Below are positions 45,340 through 53,391 of a stretch of 64,000 bases of DNA, piece by piece. Made by a program: the position numbers and the translations under genes. Within the stretch, counting starts at the first letter, position 1; each line of letters starts with the position of its first letter. Location: positions 62,001 to 126,000 of the forward strand of contig NZ_BAABRO010000011.1 in the NCBI RefSeq assembly GCF_039545035.1, given 5' to 3'. Under the pieces are notes generated by a model, which ran no database searches, was not told the origin of the DNA, and saw nothing but the letters and a program-made list of their open reading frames with translations. Origin of the DNA: Novipirellula caenicola (GTDB lineage Bacteria > Planctomycetota > Planctomycetia > Pirellulales > Pirellulaceae).

Positions 45340-47397
45340 TTACGCCACCGGAGCACCCGAGTTTTGACTCATTCGCTTCGCCGCCACCAAGTCGTGAAAC
45401 TGATGACGCAGGTTTTTCAACCAGAAAGCAAGGTACACGTTGCCAACAATCGAAATCAGTAGCAAGCCGTTGAACAGAGGTTGAGCCGCGACTGTTTTGG
45501 CGGGCGCCGGGCCGCGTGAGTACGCGTCTCGCTCGGCTGCCAACGCGGCCTCACGAGCGTCCGCTTCGCTGTAGCGGCGCTCGAGGTCCGATGGCGAACG
45601 GACGTTTTCGGCGTTATTGCGATCTTGTGACGTGTACGTTTGACCCGATGTGGATCCACCAGGGGCACTCGAGTTTCGCGGTGCAGCGTTTCCACCCGCA
45701 GTATTTGCATTCGTGTCGTAACCAGCGGGCCCGCGCGGAGGCGGCGCTGGGTTGCCAGCGGATTGGTCGGCTAGCCGAGTCGTGTTGGTGTATTGGTTGG
45801 GAATGATGCGGCCATAGCTGTCCAGCAGATTGCCGTCGCGGTCGATGGGGCGTCCATACGCGTCATAGCTCCATCCGTTCGGTGGCAGCTTGGCTGCGTC
45901 GCTACTCGATAGACGAGGGTCGGTATAGGTATTGCCGATCGCCGAAGCGGCGGTGCCATCATTTGAAAACGATTGCCCATACGTGCGGCCGCTCGGGTCA
46001 CCGGCACCGGTATTGGCAAAATTGCTGCTCTGCCCTGGCGCCGACAATGGCGTCGATTGACCGTAGGGATAGGCAGGGGGTGTTTGCGTGTTCGAGGACG
46101 GGGGCGGATTGGATTGTGCTCGGGCCGCCTGTGCTCGTTCGTACTGCTCGCGTTCGTAAAGCTGTCGCTGATAGGCAGCTTGCTGCTCTTGAGCCAGTTT
46201 TTCCTGTGCGGCCCTTTCCTGCGCGGCACGTTCTTGAGCGGCCCGCTGCTGAGCGGCGGTGTCGTCGGCGGTACGCCGTGTGGTGTTCAGCGCGTCGGGG
46301 ACTCGCCCAAACGTCGCCGTCGTGCCTAGTCCTGAGGTGGATGTGTTGGTCGTCGGCATTGGGGTCAGTGGCGAGTTGCCCGTTCGGTTGTCGCTTGCTG
46401 GACTGCCGACTGGGTCTGTTGACGGACCACCTGCCATGTTCGTTTGGGAACGCAAGTTCATCTGGTTCAAGTCTTGCCAATCTTTGTCGCGATCACGCAC
46501 CATTTCACGAGTGTTCGTCGGATCCGTCGAAGGGCCGGACGCCAACGAACGATTGTTAGCGGTCGATGGATCGGATCCGGTGAACGAAGGAATCTCTGAT
46601 CGATTCGCGTCGGGCGTTCCCGACGCGTTCGCAGCGGCGTTGTTTGATCCATTGGTGGCGGTGAAATCAAAGCCATTGCGAAGCGCGTTGGCGGCACGGT
46701 CAGCCATCCCCGCCGCGGTTTCTTCGGCCTTTTGCGCGGCACGGTTCATCGCAGCATCAAGTTCTCCGCGGGTGCGATTTCCAAGGTCTTGGGCGGCGTC
46801 GCTTAAGCCATCACGGACATTGGCAGCGGTGTTTCCGGCTGCCTCTTGTAGTGATTGGGGGATCGCGGAGGCAGGGAAAGAGAATCCCGAACCTGCGCCG
46901 GGCGAGCTGGCGTCGGGCTTCATCATCGCTTCCGCTTGAGCGGTGCTGCCGGCCGGGATCCCAGCCAATTTGTTTTGCGCACCGTGGAAACCAGGAATCG
47001 GCTGCACCGGTGAATCCGCTGTCATTTGCGGAATCGGAATCGGTTGTTCGTCGTTGGCGTCAAAGGCGTTGACGTTGCGATCACGCCGCGTCTGGGTTTC
47101 CACGATCGCAGAATTGGTCCCCCCGCTGTTGGGCACCGGAACTTCGTGGCGGAGTTGTGAGATTGCTGCCGGAGTTTCTCGCGGCAAACGCTGGTTGCCC
47201 ACGCGAATCACGACGCGACTGACATGCCCTTGAACCTGAGGGTCGATGACGCTGGTCACTTCACCCGATTCCTGCAGTCGATCGATCTGATCGGCTGGGA
47301 CTTGGATGATGTACTCGACACCTCCACCACCATCGGGTTGCCAACCATAGGTGACTCCGATCGCGGCGAATAGCAGTAGCACGGGGACTCCGCCCAT
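45340..47397 (-). CDS. Large low-complexity protein with N-terminal signal and C-terminal membrane anchor
   Basis: Not recognised. The 685-residue protein starts MGGVPVLLLFAAIGVTYGW (signal or anchor). A short structured region (IIQVPADQIDRLQESGEVTS, about 30-80) precedes about 500 residues rich in Asn, Ser, Thr, Pro, Ala. The segment AAQQRAAQERAAQERAAQEK near 385 is a Gln/Ala/Glu helical repeat. Near the C-terminus FNGLLLISIVGNVYLAFWL (about 650-668) is a membrane segment followed by a basic tail, so the bulk is probably outside the cytoplasmic membrane. It shares strand and style with the DUF11 protein downstream. Confidence 0.75.
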   Translation of the reverse strand: MGGVPVLLLFAAIGVTYGWQPDGGGGVEYIIQVPADQIDRLQESGEVTSVIDPQVQGHVSRVVIRVGNQRLPRETPAAISQLRHEVPVPNSGGTNSAIVETQTRRDRNVNAFDANDEQPIPIPQMTADSPVQPIPGFHGAQNKLAGIPAGSTAQAEAMMKPDASSPGAGSGFSFPASAIPQSLQEAAGNTAANVRDGLSDAAQDLGNRTRGELDAAMNRAAQKAEETAAGMADRAANALRNGFDFTATNGSNNAAANASGTPDANRSEIPSFTGSDPSTANNRSLASGPSTDPTNTREMVRDRDKDWQDLNQMNLRSQTNMAGGPSTDPVGSPASDNRTGNSPLTPMPTTNTSTSGLGTTATFGRVPDALNTTRRTADDTAAQQRAAQERAAQERAAQEKLAQEQQAAYQRQLYEREQYERAQAARAQSNPPPSSNTQTPPAYPYGQSTPLSAPGQSSNFANTGAGDPSGRTYGQSFSNDGTAASAIGNTYTDPRLSSSDAAKLPPNGWSYDAYGRPIDRDGNLLDSYGRIIPNQYTNTTRLADQSAGNPAPPPRGPAGYDTNANTAGGNAAPRNSSAPGGSTSGQTYTSQDRNNAENVRSPSDLERRYSEADAREAALAAERDAYSRGPAPAKTVAAQPLFNGLLLISIVGNVYLAFWLKNLRHQFHDLVAAKRMSQNSGAPVA

Positions 47398-47706
47398 TGC
47401 TTCAATCCTTGAACAAGTGCAAAAAAACGACCGCCAAGAGCCTTGCGTTTACACCGTCAACGATTCAAAGAAGGTTCAAATCATCTTGGTCAAGGCCACT
47501 TTTGCGCGACTAATGCTGGCGATGATAACCCCCTGAGCCCTTGTCGGTAAAGAGACATTTAGTGGGCAATTCACGCGGTATTTGAGGGGCCTGGTAAACA
47601 GGGCGGAATAGGAAGAGTGCTGACTGCGTCGCTTGGAATTGATAGCAATTGCAAATCGAAACTGACATGCGAGTTTCGTGAGAATCGTCGCCTCGCCGAC
47701 AAGCCT
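47398..47706. other. Intergenic region, nothing seen
   Basis: This 309-base gap between same-strand genes shows no terminator-grade stem and no credible ORF; a 78-codon minus frame has no SD site and unusual composition. Confidence 0.5.
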
Positions 47707-48051
47707 TTAGTAGCGATTGACCGAGGGATCGATTTTTTGGCTCCAAACATCGATGCCGCCGTCCATGTTCTGGACTTTGTCAAAACCGCGACTACGCAGC
47801 GCTTCGGTCACTTGCAGGCTGCGTCCGCCATGATGGCAATGAACAACAATCCGGCGATCCTTGTGTTCTTCGAGTTCATGCACGCGGGCTCCGATCTCGC
47901 TGAGCGGCAGTAGCGTGCTGCCGGTGATCTTGGCGATCGCGTACTCGTTGGGTTCACGGACATCCAGCAACAGAAAGTCGTCGCCTTGTTTCAACATTTC
48001 GGAAACGGTTTGGACGTCGATTTGGATCGGCAGTTCGCTGGATTGGGACAT
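47707..48051 (-). CDS. Rhodanese-domain protein
   Basis: Single rhodanese domain of 114 residues from MSQSSELPIQIDVQ at ATG 48051. The active loop VVHCHHGGRS has the catalytic cysteine, and LLLDVREPNEYAIAKI is the usual N-terminal block. It resembles the single-domain sulfurtransferases or the C-terminal domain of MoeB-type proteins. The leader is pyrimidine-rich (ACTCCTCA pieces) and lacks an SD site. It follows hisG by 69 bases on the same strand but has no evident metabolic link. Confidence 0.87.
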   Translation of the reverse strand: MSQSSELPIQIDVQTVSEMLKQGDDFLLLDVREPNEYAIAKITGSTLLPLSEIGARVHELEEHKDRRIVVHCHHGGRSLQVTEALRSRGFDKVQNMDGGIDVWSQKIDPSVNRY

Positions 48052-48120
48052 CAGGAGTGGGGACCGCAGAATGAGGAGTGAAAAGTGAGGAGTTTGCAAG
48101 GAAGCGGTGGCGATTGGCCA

Positions 48121-48981
48121 CTACAGCCGGCAATTCGACAGCGTGGTTTCAAAGATGGCCGACGCTCCGAGTTTTTCGAGCTGTTCCATCGCGTCGATTA
48201 CTTGTTTTCGCTGTACCATCACGCGGACGCTGCACCAATCTTTGTCTTCGAGTGCATTGACGGTGGGCGAGTTGAATCCTGGAGTGATTTGTTCTGCGTC
48301 GGCTAACTTTGCTCGCAGAATGTTGTATTCCAGCAGCGAATAGTCTCTTGCGATCACGACCCCTTCGAGTCGTCGGACGACGCGGTCGGCAGTCGCTTTG
48401 TCGCGGCATTGATCGTTTTGGATCAGGACCGTTTCGTACGAGTCGATTTCATCAAGGATGCGAAGCCGGTTGGCCGCCAGCGTGCTGCCGGTTTCGACGA
48501 GATCGACGATGGCGTCGGCGACACCGAGCTGGATCATCACTTCGACGCTGCCGGTCAGCGAGACGAGGTGCGCTTTGGCGTCAAAGCCGGCCAAGTAACG
48601 CTGGGTGACCGCAGGAAAGCTGGTGGCAATCCGCTTGCCATTGAGTTCGGCGGCGGAGGTGATCGGTGCGTCTTCGGGGACGCAAACGGCCAAGCGACAA
48701 CGGCCCACCCCCAATTTCATTCGCAATTGGACATCCGCACCCGCTTCTTCGACTAGGTCGCTGCCGGTGATTCCCATGTCGATGGCACCTTCGGCGCACA
48801 GCGTCGGGATATCATCGGTCCGCAGGAAGATCAAATCGATCGGCAAACCGCCGACGCGAGCAAACAGCCCGCGGGATTGGCGACGAAATCGCAGCCCGGC
48901 TTGATTGAGCAGATCGCCTGCGATTTCGCTGAGCCGTCCCTTGCTAGGCAATCCGATTCGGAGATTGTTTTCGGTGTCCAA
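48121..48981 (-). CDS. hisG: ATP phosphoribosyltransferase, long form
   Basis: First enzyme of histidine biosynthesis, joining ATP and PRPP. The 286-residue length and C-terminal PII-like regulatory domain (CSVRVMVQRKQVIDAMEQL, about 248-286) mark the long HisG form, feedback-inhibited by histidine without HisZ. Diagnostic blocks: RIGLPSKGRLSE, DMGITGSDLVEE, and the PRPP loop DAIVDLVETGSTLAAN. It follows hisE by 34 bases on the same strand, so the two are co-transcribed. Confidence 0.96.
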   Translation of the reverse strand: MDTENNLRIGLPSKGRLSEIAGDLLNQAGLRFRRQSRGLFARVGGLPIDLIFLRTDDIPTLCAEGAIDMGITGSDLVEEAGADVQLRMKLGVGRCRLAVCVPEDAPITSAAELNGKRIATSFPAVTQRYLAGFDAKAHLVSLTGSVEVMIQLGVADAIVDLVETGSTLAANRLRILDEIDSYETVLIQNDQCRDKATADRVVRRLEGVVIARDYSLLEYNILRAKLADAEQITPGFNSPTVNALEDKDWCSVRVMVQRKQVIDAMEQLEKLGASAIFETTLSNCRL

Positions 48982-49015
48982 AAGATTCTGCTTTCTTGTG
49001 CAATCTTGTTACTAA

Positions 49016-49372
49016 TTACTCGGCGTTTGAGCCACTGTTTTTGCCGCGGCTGGCTTTTTCGACAAGCCCCGATGTTCCTTCGCGACGGCCCAATTCGTTG
49101 GCCACTTCGCTCAAATCGACCCCTTTCCAGGCCAGCAACACCATTGCGTGGTAGATCAAATCGCCTGCTTCGTAGACAAAATGCTCGCGTCCGGCATCGC
49201 CCTCTTCGCTGGCCGCTTCGATCATTTCCTCGGCTTCTTCGCGAATTTTTTTGCCAATCTTCTCCGGCCCCCCATCGAGCAGTTTCGTGGTGTACGAGCC
49301 TGCGGGCCGATTTTCGGCACGTTCTTGGAGCGTTTGCATCAAACGGACGAGCGGATCAAGCGAATGAGACAT
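49016..49372 (-). CDS. hisE: Phosphoribosyl-ATP pyrophosphatase
   Basis: Second step of histidine biosynthesis, hydrolysing phosphoribosyl-ATP to the monophosphate. The 118-residue protein from MSHSLDPLVRLMQTLQER at ATG 49372 has the MazG-like metal motif KIREEAEEMIEA and YEAGDLIYHAMVLL. The 59-residue extension of the open frame (to 49549) lacks conservation and is rejected. It is a separate HisE without a HisI domain. The C-terminus is basic and Ser/Gly-rich. Confidence 0.93.
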   Translation of the reverse strand: MSHSLDPLVRLMQTLQERAENRPAGSYTTKLLDGGPEKIGKKIREEAEEMIEAASEEGDAGREHFVYEAGDLIYHAMVLLAWKGVDLSEVANELGRREGTSGLVEKASRGKNSGSNAE

Positions 49373-49581
49373 GGGGATCAAGTGCGGTTGGGTGACAGAG
49401 CGACATGGGCTGATTTCGTAGCAAATGTCGCCAAGACTTTCGGTCAATTGAGCGGACCGACGAAAACTACGGCCTAGCCTATTGTCCCGGCACCAATTGG
49501 CAACCGCACCCCACCAACGCAGGCCTCGTTTTGCCCCAAATATCGGCACTTTTGCCCGTTTCGCTCATTCGCCCGTTTTGC

Positions 49582-52500
49582 TCATTCACTCGCGGCTGCG
49601 ACCGCGGATTGCTGAGTCAGCAAGTAGGCCACGACATCCTGGATCTGCTGAGCGGTCATCGTTTCGGCAAAATTGCCAGGCATCAGCGACTCCGTCGAGG
49701 CTTGACGCTGTTCGATCTCGTCGATCGCCAGCGAAAACTCCTTGCCGGTTTGGTCCGCCAACACCACCCGACCGCCCTCTTCTCGCCGCAGCAATCCGGT
49801 CACGATGTTGCCATCAATTGTCAGGATTTGCGTCATTCGGAACGACACATCAACGTTCCGATTGGGATCGACGACGTCTTCGAGCAATCGCTCGACTCCT
49901 CGATTGCCGACGCCATCGAGCTGCGGACCGACGACACCCCCCTGCCCTGCGATCTGATGACACGTGGCACAATGCTGTTTGAAGAGGACTTCGCCTTCGG
50001 CGGCTCGGGCGGTCGAAAAATCATGCCGCATGTTTTCTCGCAGCTGGATCATCCGCTGATTCGATTTTTCATCCTTGGGCGGCAAGTCACCAGCGAGCTC
50101 GGCGATCTGCGTTTTTTGCTCGGAAGTTGCATTCCGCTGGATCAATTCGGCAATGCGATTCTCCGTCAGTAATTGAGGCGACGCGTGGCCCAGCGAAATA
50201 TGGGAAAGCAACAACTCAATGCCGAACGATTTTCGAGCGAGTCCCGCAGAGATCGCCTGCTGAAGGCCATACGAAGACGTTTCCAGACGCCGCGCCAGTG
50301 CGTGTTGTGCTGTCTCGCTGCCAAGATTCGCGAGAGCATCGGCCGCAGCAACGCGAAGTTCGTTCGTTTCGTCACTATCCGACAAAACGCCATCCAAGAT
50401 CGGAACGATCGAGGCTTCCTCGCTCAAACGCAGCGAACTTGTCATGGCTTGTTTGCGAATCTTTGGCGATTGATTTGCGTCGTACACCAGCGACGCGACC
50501 ACGGCAGCATGTTCGGTCAATCCAAACTGACCCGCCAGTTCAACGATCCGGTCACCGAATCTGTCTTCGCTGATGGTCACGACCGCGGGTTCGATTCGTC
50601 CGACGGCGACCCAGGCGTAAGCATCCGCTTGGTCTGCGTCGACAATTTCAATGACAGCGGTGCGGCCGGCGTGTTCCGTCAAGTCCCACGTGTACTGCAT
50701 CGCAACATCACTTCGCGGTGGCGATTGTTTCGCAATCGTCTGGCCCGATTCGAGATCAACTAGCCGGACCAAGTTCTTTTGGGCGTCGGGCGAACCAGGG
50801 AAACCGTTGTGCCCACACATCCAAAACTGAATTTGCGTCGGAACAGTGAACGCTGGACTTCGCAAAATCCCAGTCAAGCTTTCGCCACCAGCGATGCTGT
50901 CCCAAAACAACGCATGCGAATCTCCGTCGGCCGAATTCCGCTGACGAATTCCCCACGGCGATTCCGACGCTGTGATCTCAGGAACTTGATGATTGGCCCA
51001 GTGCGCGGGACTCGATGCGATTTGACCAAGCAATTCGGCAGCGATCTCGGACCACCAACCGCGGAGCGGTTCGGATTGATCGAGTGACTTGCCGCGTTGC
51101 TGCATTCCATTGGCAACCGCCCCCAAAATTTGAAATTGGGAGCGCGGCTCGCTGGCGATTCGCTGCTTTGTGATCGAGATCAATTTGGCAACCTGGTCGT
51201 CGGTTCCATGGTTGCCGATTTGGGTGGCGATACGATCGGCCCACGCTGCGGGATTCGTCGACGTTTCTAACAACGTTAGACTCAGACCTGCGGCGTGATC
51301 CCGGTCGGTTACCGATGACACCTCGATCAATCGTTCGCGAAGATCACCCTCGATCGCTTCCAGCGGTAACCCCATGATGACCTGGTCGCTGAGAAGGTGA
51401 TCACGAAGCGACAACCGAAGCGTGTGGATCAAGTGCGTGTCGTCGACCGGCGTGGTTGCCCACGTCTGCAGCATCGGTTCGACGTTGTCGCTAGCGGGAT
51501 GTCGTCCCAATGCATCGGCCGCCGCGCGTTGCACAAACGCGTCGCTGTCGTGCAATGCGTTTCGAGCCAGCGACGACTCGGTGGCGGTCCAGTCGATTCG
51601 CTCGGCCAGCATTTTTATCAAGTGAGTCCGAACGATCGCATCGGGATCATGAGCAAGCCGTTCGAGCGTTTCGTCGTCAAGGGTTTTGGTTCGCTCGAGT
51701 ACCCACAAACTATGAGCCCGAGCGGTGGCCGTGTTGCTCGACTCGACCGCGGCCCGGACCAAGCAGAGCGATTCTTCGTTGGCCCGATCGACCAAGAAAT
51801 TTGTCGCCAGCGTTCGTACTTGCAAGTTCGGGTCGGACAGTCGATCGACAAGTTCTTTTGCAGGCAGTTGCGTCAGATCCGTCGGCCTCAATTCGATCGG
51901 CGACTTCGCATCGCCTTGATAGACGACTCGCCAAACGCGTCCGTGCGTCCGGTCGCGATCGGGATGATCCAGCGGAGCTTCATAATGTCCAATCACCAAG
52001 TTGCAAAAGTCAGCGATGTAAAGTGCTCCGTCGGGTCCCACAATCGCATCGACGGGACGAAACCAGGGATCGTCACTGGTAATGAAATCAGGCTGCGTTT
52101 GACACTGCAGTGTCGATCCTACCCGCGTTAATTGATCGCGATGAACCCGTCCGGTGACGGGGTTACAGATAAACAGATTGTCGCGATATTCCTCGGGGAA
52201 ATGCTCGGCTGCGTAGTACGCGGGGCCGCAAATTCCGGTGGACCCATGTTGGTGATCAATCATCGTGGGGCCATATCCGATCGGCGGGGGATTGCCACCA
52301 AATTGCGGATAGGTGGCACCACGCAGCAGTTGATAAACCGGCTTGGAATGGCAGTCCGAATTGAACAGGTTGCCCCGTGGATCAAACGTCATTCCAAACG
52401 GATTGACTTGGCCTGCGGTCCACCGTTCAAAACGCGATCCATCCTCGCGAAACCGGTACGTGTTTCCTGAATGCAGCTTCACCACATTTCCGCTGGCGTC

Positions 52501-53121
52501 GCTGATTTCACTGTGGTTTGAAAATCCATGGCAACCATAAATCCAACCGTCAACGCCTCGGGTGAAGGAGCTTGCATTGCCATGGACATCGATGTTTCCA
52601 AATCGCGTGTAACGAGTCGTGATCGCATCGGATTGTCCGTCGTGATCATGGTCGACGACGTGAAAGATCGAAGGGATCGCGTAGACCAGTGCCTCGCTGC
52701 CATCGCCGAACGGGACATTTCCGATTGGAATGTTTAACCCACTGGCAAAATGAGTGATCTGCTGGGCGGATCCTCGAGGTCCAATCTCAACGACCGTCAA
52801 GCGATCACGTGGCGGGTTGTCGCCGCCGCCAGCAAATTTCCCGCGGTCCGCCTCGACTCCTTCGCTTTGCGCGGGATAGGGATATTCGATCGAATGCGTC
52901 AACCACAGTCGTCCTCGCGCATCGAAATTCAAGTTCATCGGCTGCCCGATGTCGGGATCACTTACAACGAGTTGAATTTCAAACCCGTCGGGCAGATGAA
53001 ACAGGTTCACCTGATCGTCGGTTGACGGTGGCGTGGGCTGCGCCATCGCGATCGAATTCGTTGCGATCACAACGGCAATTACACCGCAGATCAACGCGAA
53101 GACGCGAATCGAGGACGCCAT
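49582..53121 (-). CDS. Exported beta-propeller/HEAT/cytochrome c fusion protein
   Basis: A planctomycete-type giant of 1179 residues with signal peptide (about 1-28, ending SIAMAQ). A sorbosone/PQQ-dehydrogenase-like beta-propeller (about 40-400, including GDGSEALVYAIPSIFHVVDH and YIADFCNLVIGHYE) is followed by HEAT repeats (about 400-700), a beta-rich NPCBM-like or carbohydrate-binding region (about 700-870), more HEAT repeats, and a cytochrome c domain with CATCH (about 1048-1052) and the Met-containing end LMPGNF. Likely periplasmic sugar or alcohol oxidation with electron flow to a c-type haem. It lies upstream of the convergence with hisE and beside the sialate esterase, as in polymer-degradation loci. 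Confidence 0.88.
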   Translation of the reverse strand: MASSIRVFALICGVIAVVIATNSIAMAQPTPPSTDDQVNLFHLPDGFEIQLVVSDPDIGQPMNLNFDARGRLWLTHSIEYPYPAQSEGVEADRGKFAGGGDNPPRDRLTVVEIGPRGSAQQITHFASGLNIPIGNVPFGDGSEALVYAIPSIFHVVDHDHDGQSDAITTRYTRFGNIDVHGNASSFTRGVDGWIYGCHGFSNHSEISDASGNVVKLHSGNTYRFREDGSRFERWTAGQVNPFGMTFDPRGNLFNSDCHSKPVYQLLRGATYPQFGGNPPPIGYGPTMIDHQHGSTGICGPAYYAAEHFPEEYRDNLFICNPVTGRVHRDQLTRVGSTLQCQTQPDFITSDDPWFRPVDAIVGPDGALYIADFCNLVIGHYEAPLDHPDRDRTHGRVWRVVYQGDAKSPIELRPTDLTQLPAKELVDRLSDPNLQVRTLATNFLVDRANEESLCLVRAAVESSNTATARAHSLWVLERTKTLDDETLERLAHDPDAIVRTHLIKMLAERIDWTATESSLARNALHDSDAFVQRAAADALGRHPASDNVEPMLQTWATTPVDDTHLIHTLRLSLRDHLLSDQVIMGLPLEAIEGDLRERLIEVSSVTDRDHAAGLSLTLLETSTNPAAWADRIATQIGNHGTDDQVAKLISITKQRIASEPRSQFQILGAVANGMQQRGKSLDQSEPLRGWWSEIAAELLGQIASSPAHWANHQVPEITASESPWGIRQRNSADGDSHALFWDSIAGGESLTGILRSPAFTVPTQIQFWMCGHNGFPGSPDAQKNLVRLVDLESGQTIAKQSPPRSDVAMQYTWDLTEHAGRTAVIEIVDADQADAYAWVAVGRIEPAVVTISEDRFGDRIVELAGQFGLTEHAAVVASLVYDANQSPKIRKQAMTSSLRLSEEASIVPILDGVLSDSDETNELRVAAADALANLGSETAQHALARRLETSSYGLQQAISAGLARKSFGIELLLSHISLGHASPQLLTENRIAELIQRNATSEQKTQIAELAGDLPPKDEKSNQRMIQLRENMRHDFSTARAAEGEVLFKQHCATCHQIAGQGGVVGPQLDGVGNRGVERLLEDVVDPNRNVDVSFRMTQILTIDGNIVTGLLRREEGGRVVLADQTGKEFSLAIDEIEQRQASTESLMPGNFAETMTAQQIQDVVAYLLTQQSAVAAASE

Positions 53122-53200
53122 TGAATTTAGTCCTTCCCATTTTGAGAAGCTTGCGATGGAAAAAACTTGGTCTAGTGCTGCGTCGCAGCTTACTTTTGGG

Positions 53201-53255
53201 GTAGTGGACGAGGCTACGAGTCCTGCAGCACGGGACTCGTTGCCTCGTCCACTAC
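53201..53255. repeat. Long dispersed palindromic repeat
   Basis: Arms of 23 bp (53201-53223 and 53233-53255) pair with one mismatch around a 9-base loop. The right arm's reverse complement recurs exactly at 35121-35140, so this is a dispersed element and not just a terminator; there is no T-run. Confidence 0.92.
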
Positions 53256-53309
53256 AGCCAACTCTAATTTTTAGCTGTCACAGACCACTAGAGCATTTTC
53301 GATTTTGAT

Positions 53310-53359
53310 GTAGCTGCCGTCGCGTTCGCGGTGGAACACGTTCTGGCGAACGCAGCTAC
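53310..53359. repeat. Second inverted repeat
   Basis: GTAGCTG...GCGTTCGC (53310-53329) pairs with GCGAACGCAGCTAC (53346-53359), with six unpaired bases in the left arm. It is probably another intergenic palindrome family. Confidence 0.7.
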
Positions 53360-53391
53360 GACATGAATCCCACGCCATTTGTTAAATCGCT

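Larger units (their letters stand above)
53122..53391. other. Spacer filled by two dispersed palindromes
   Basis: This 270-base spacer between same-strand genes contains the 23-bp hairpin at 53201-53255 and the inverted repeat at 53310-53359; no ORF. Confidence 0.75.
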
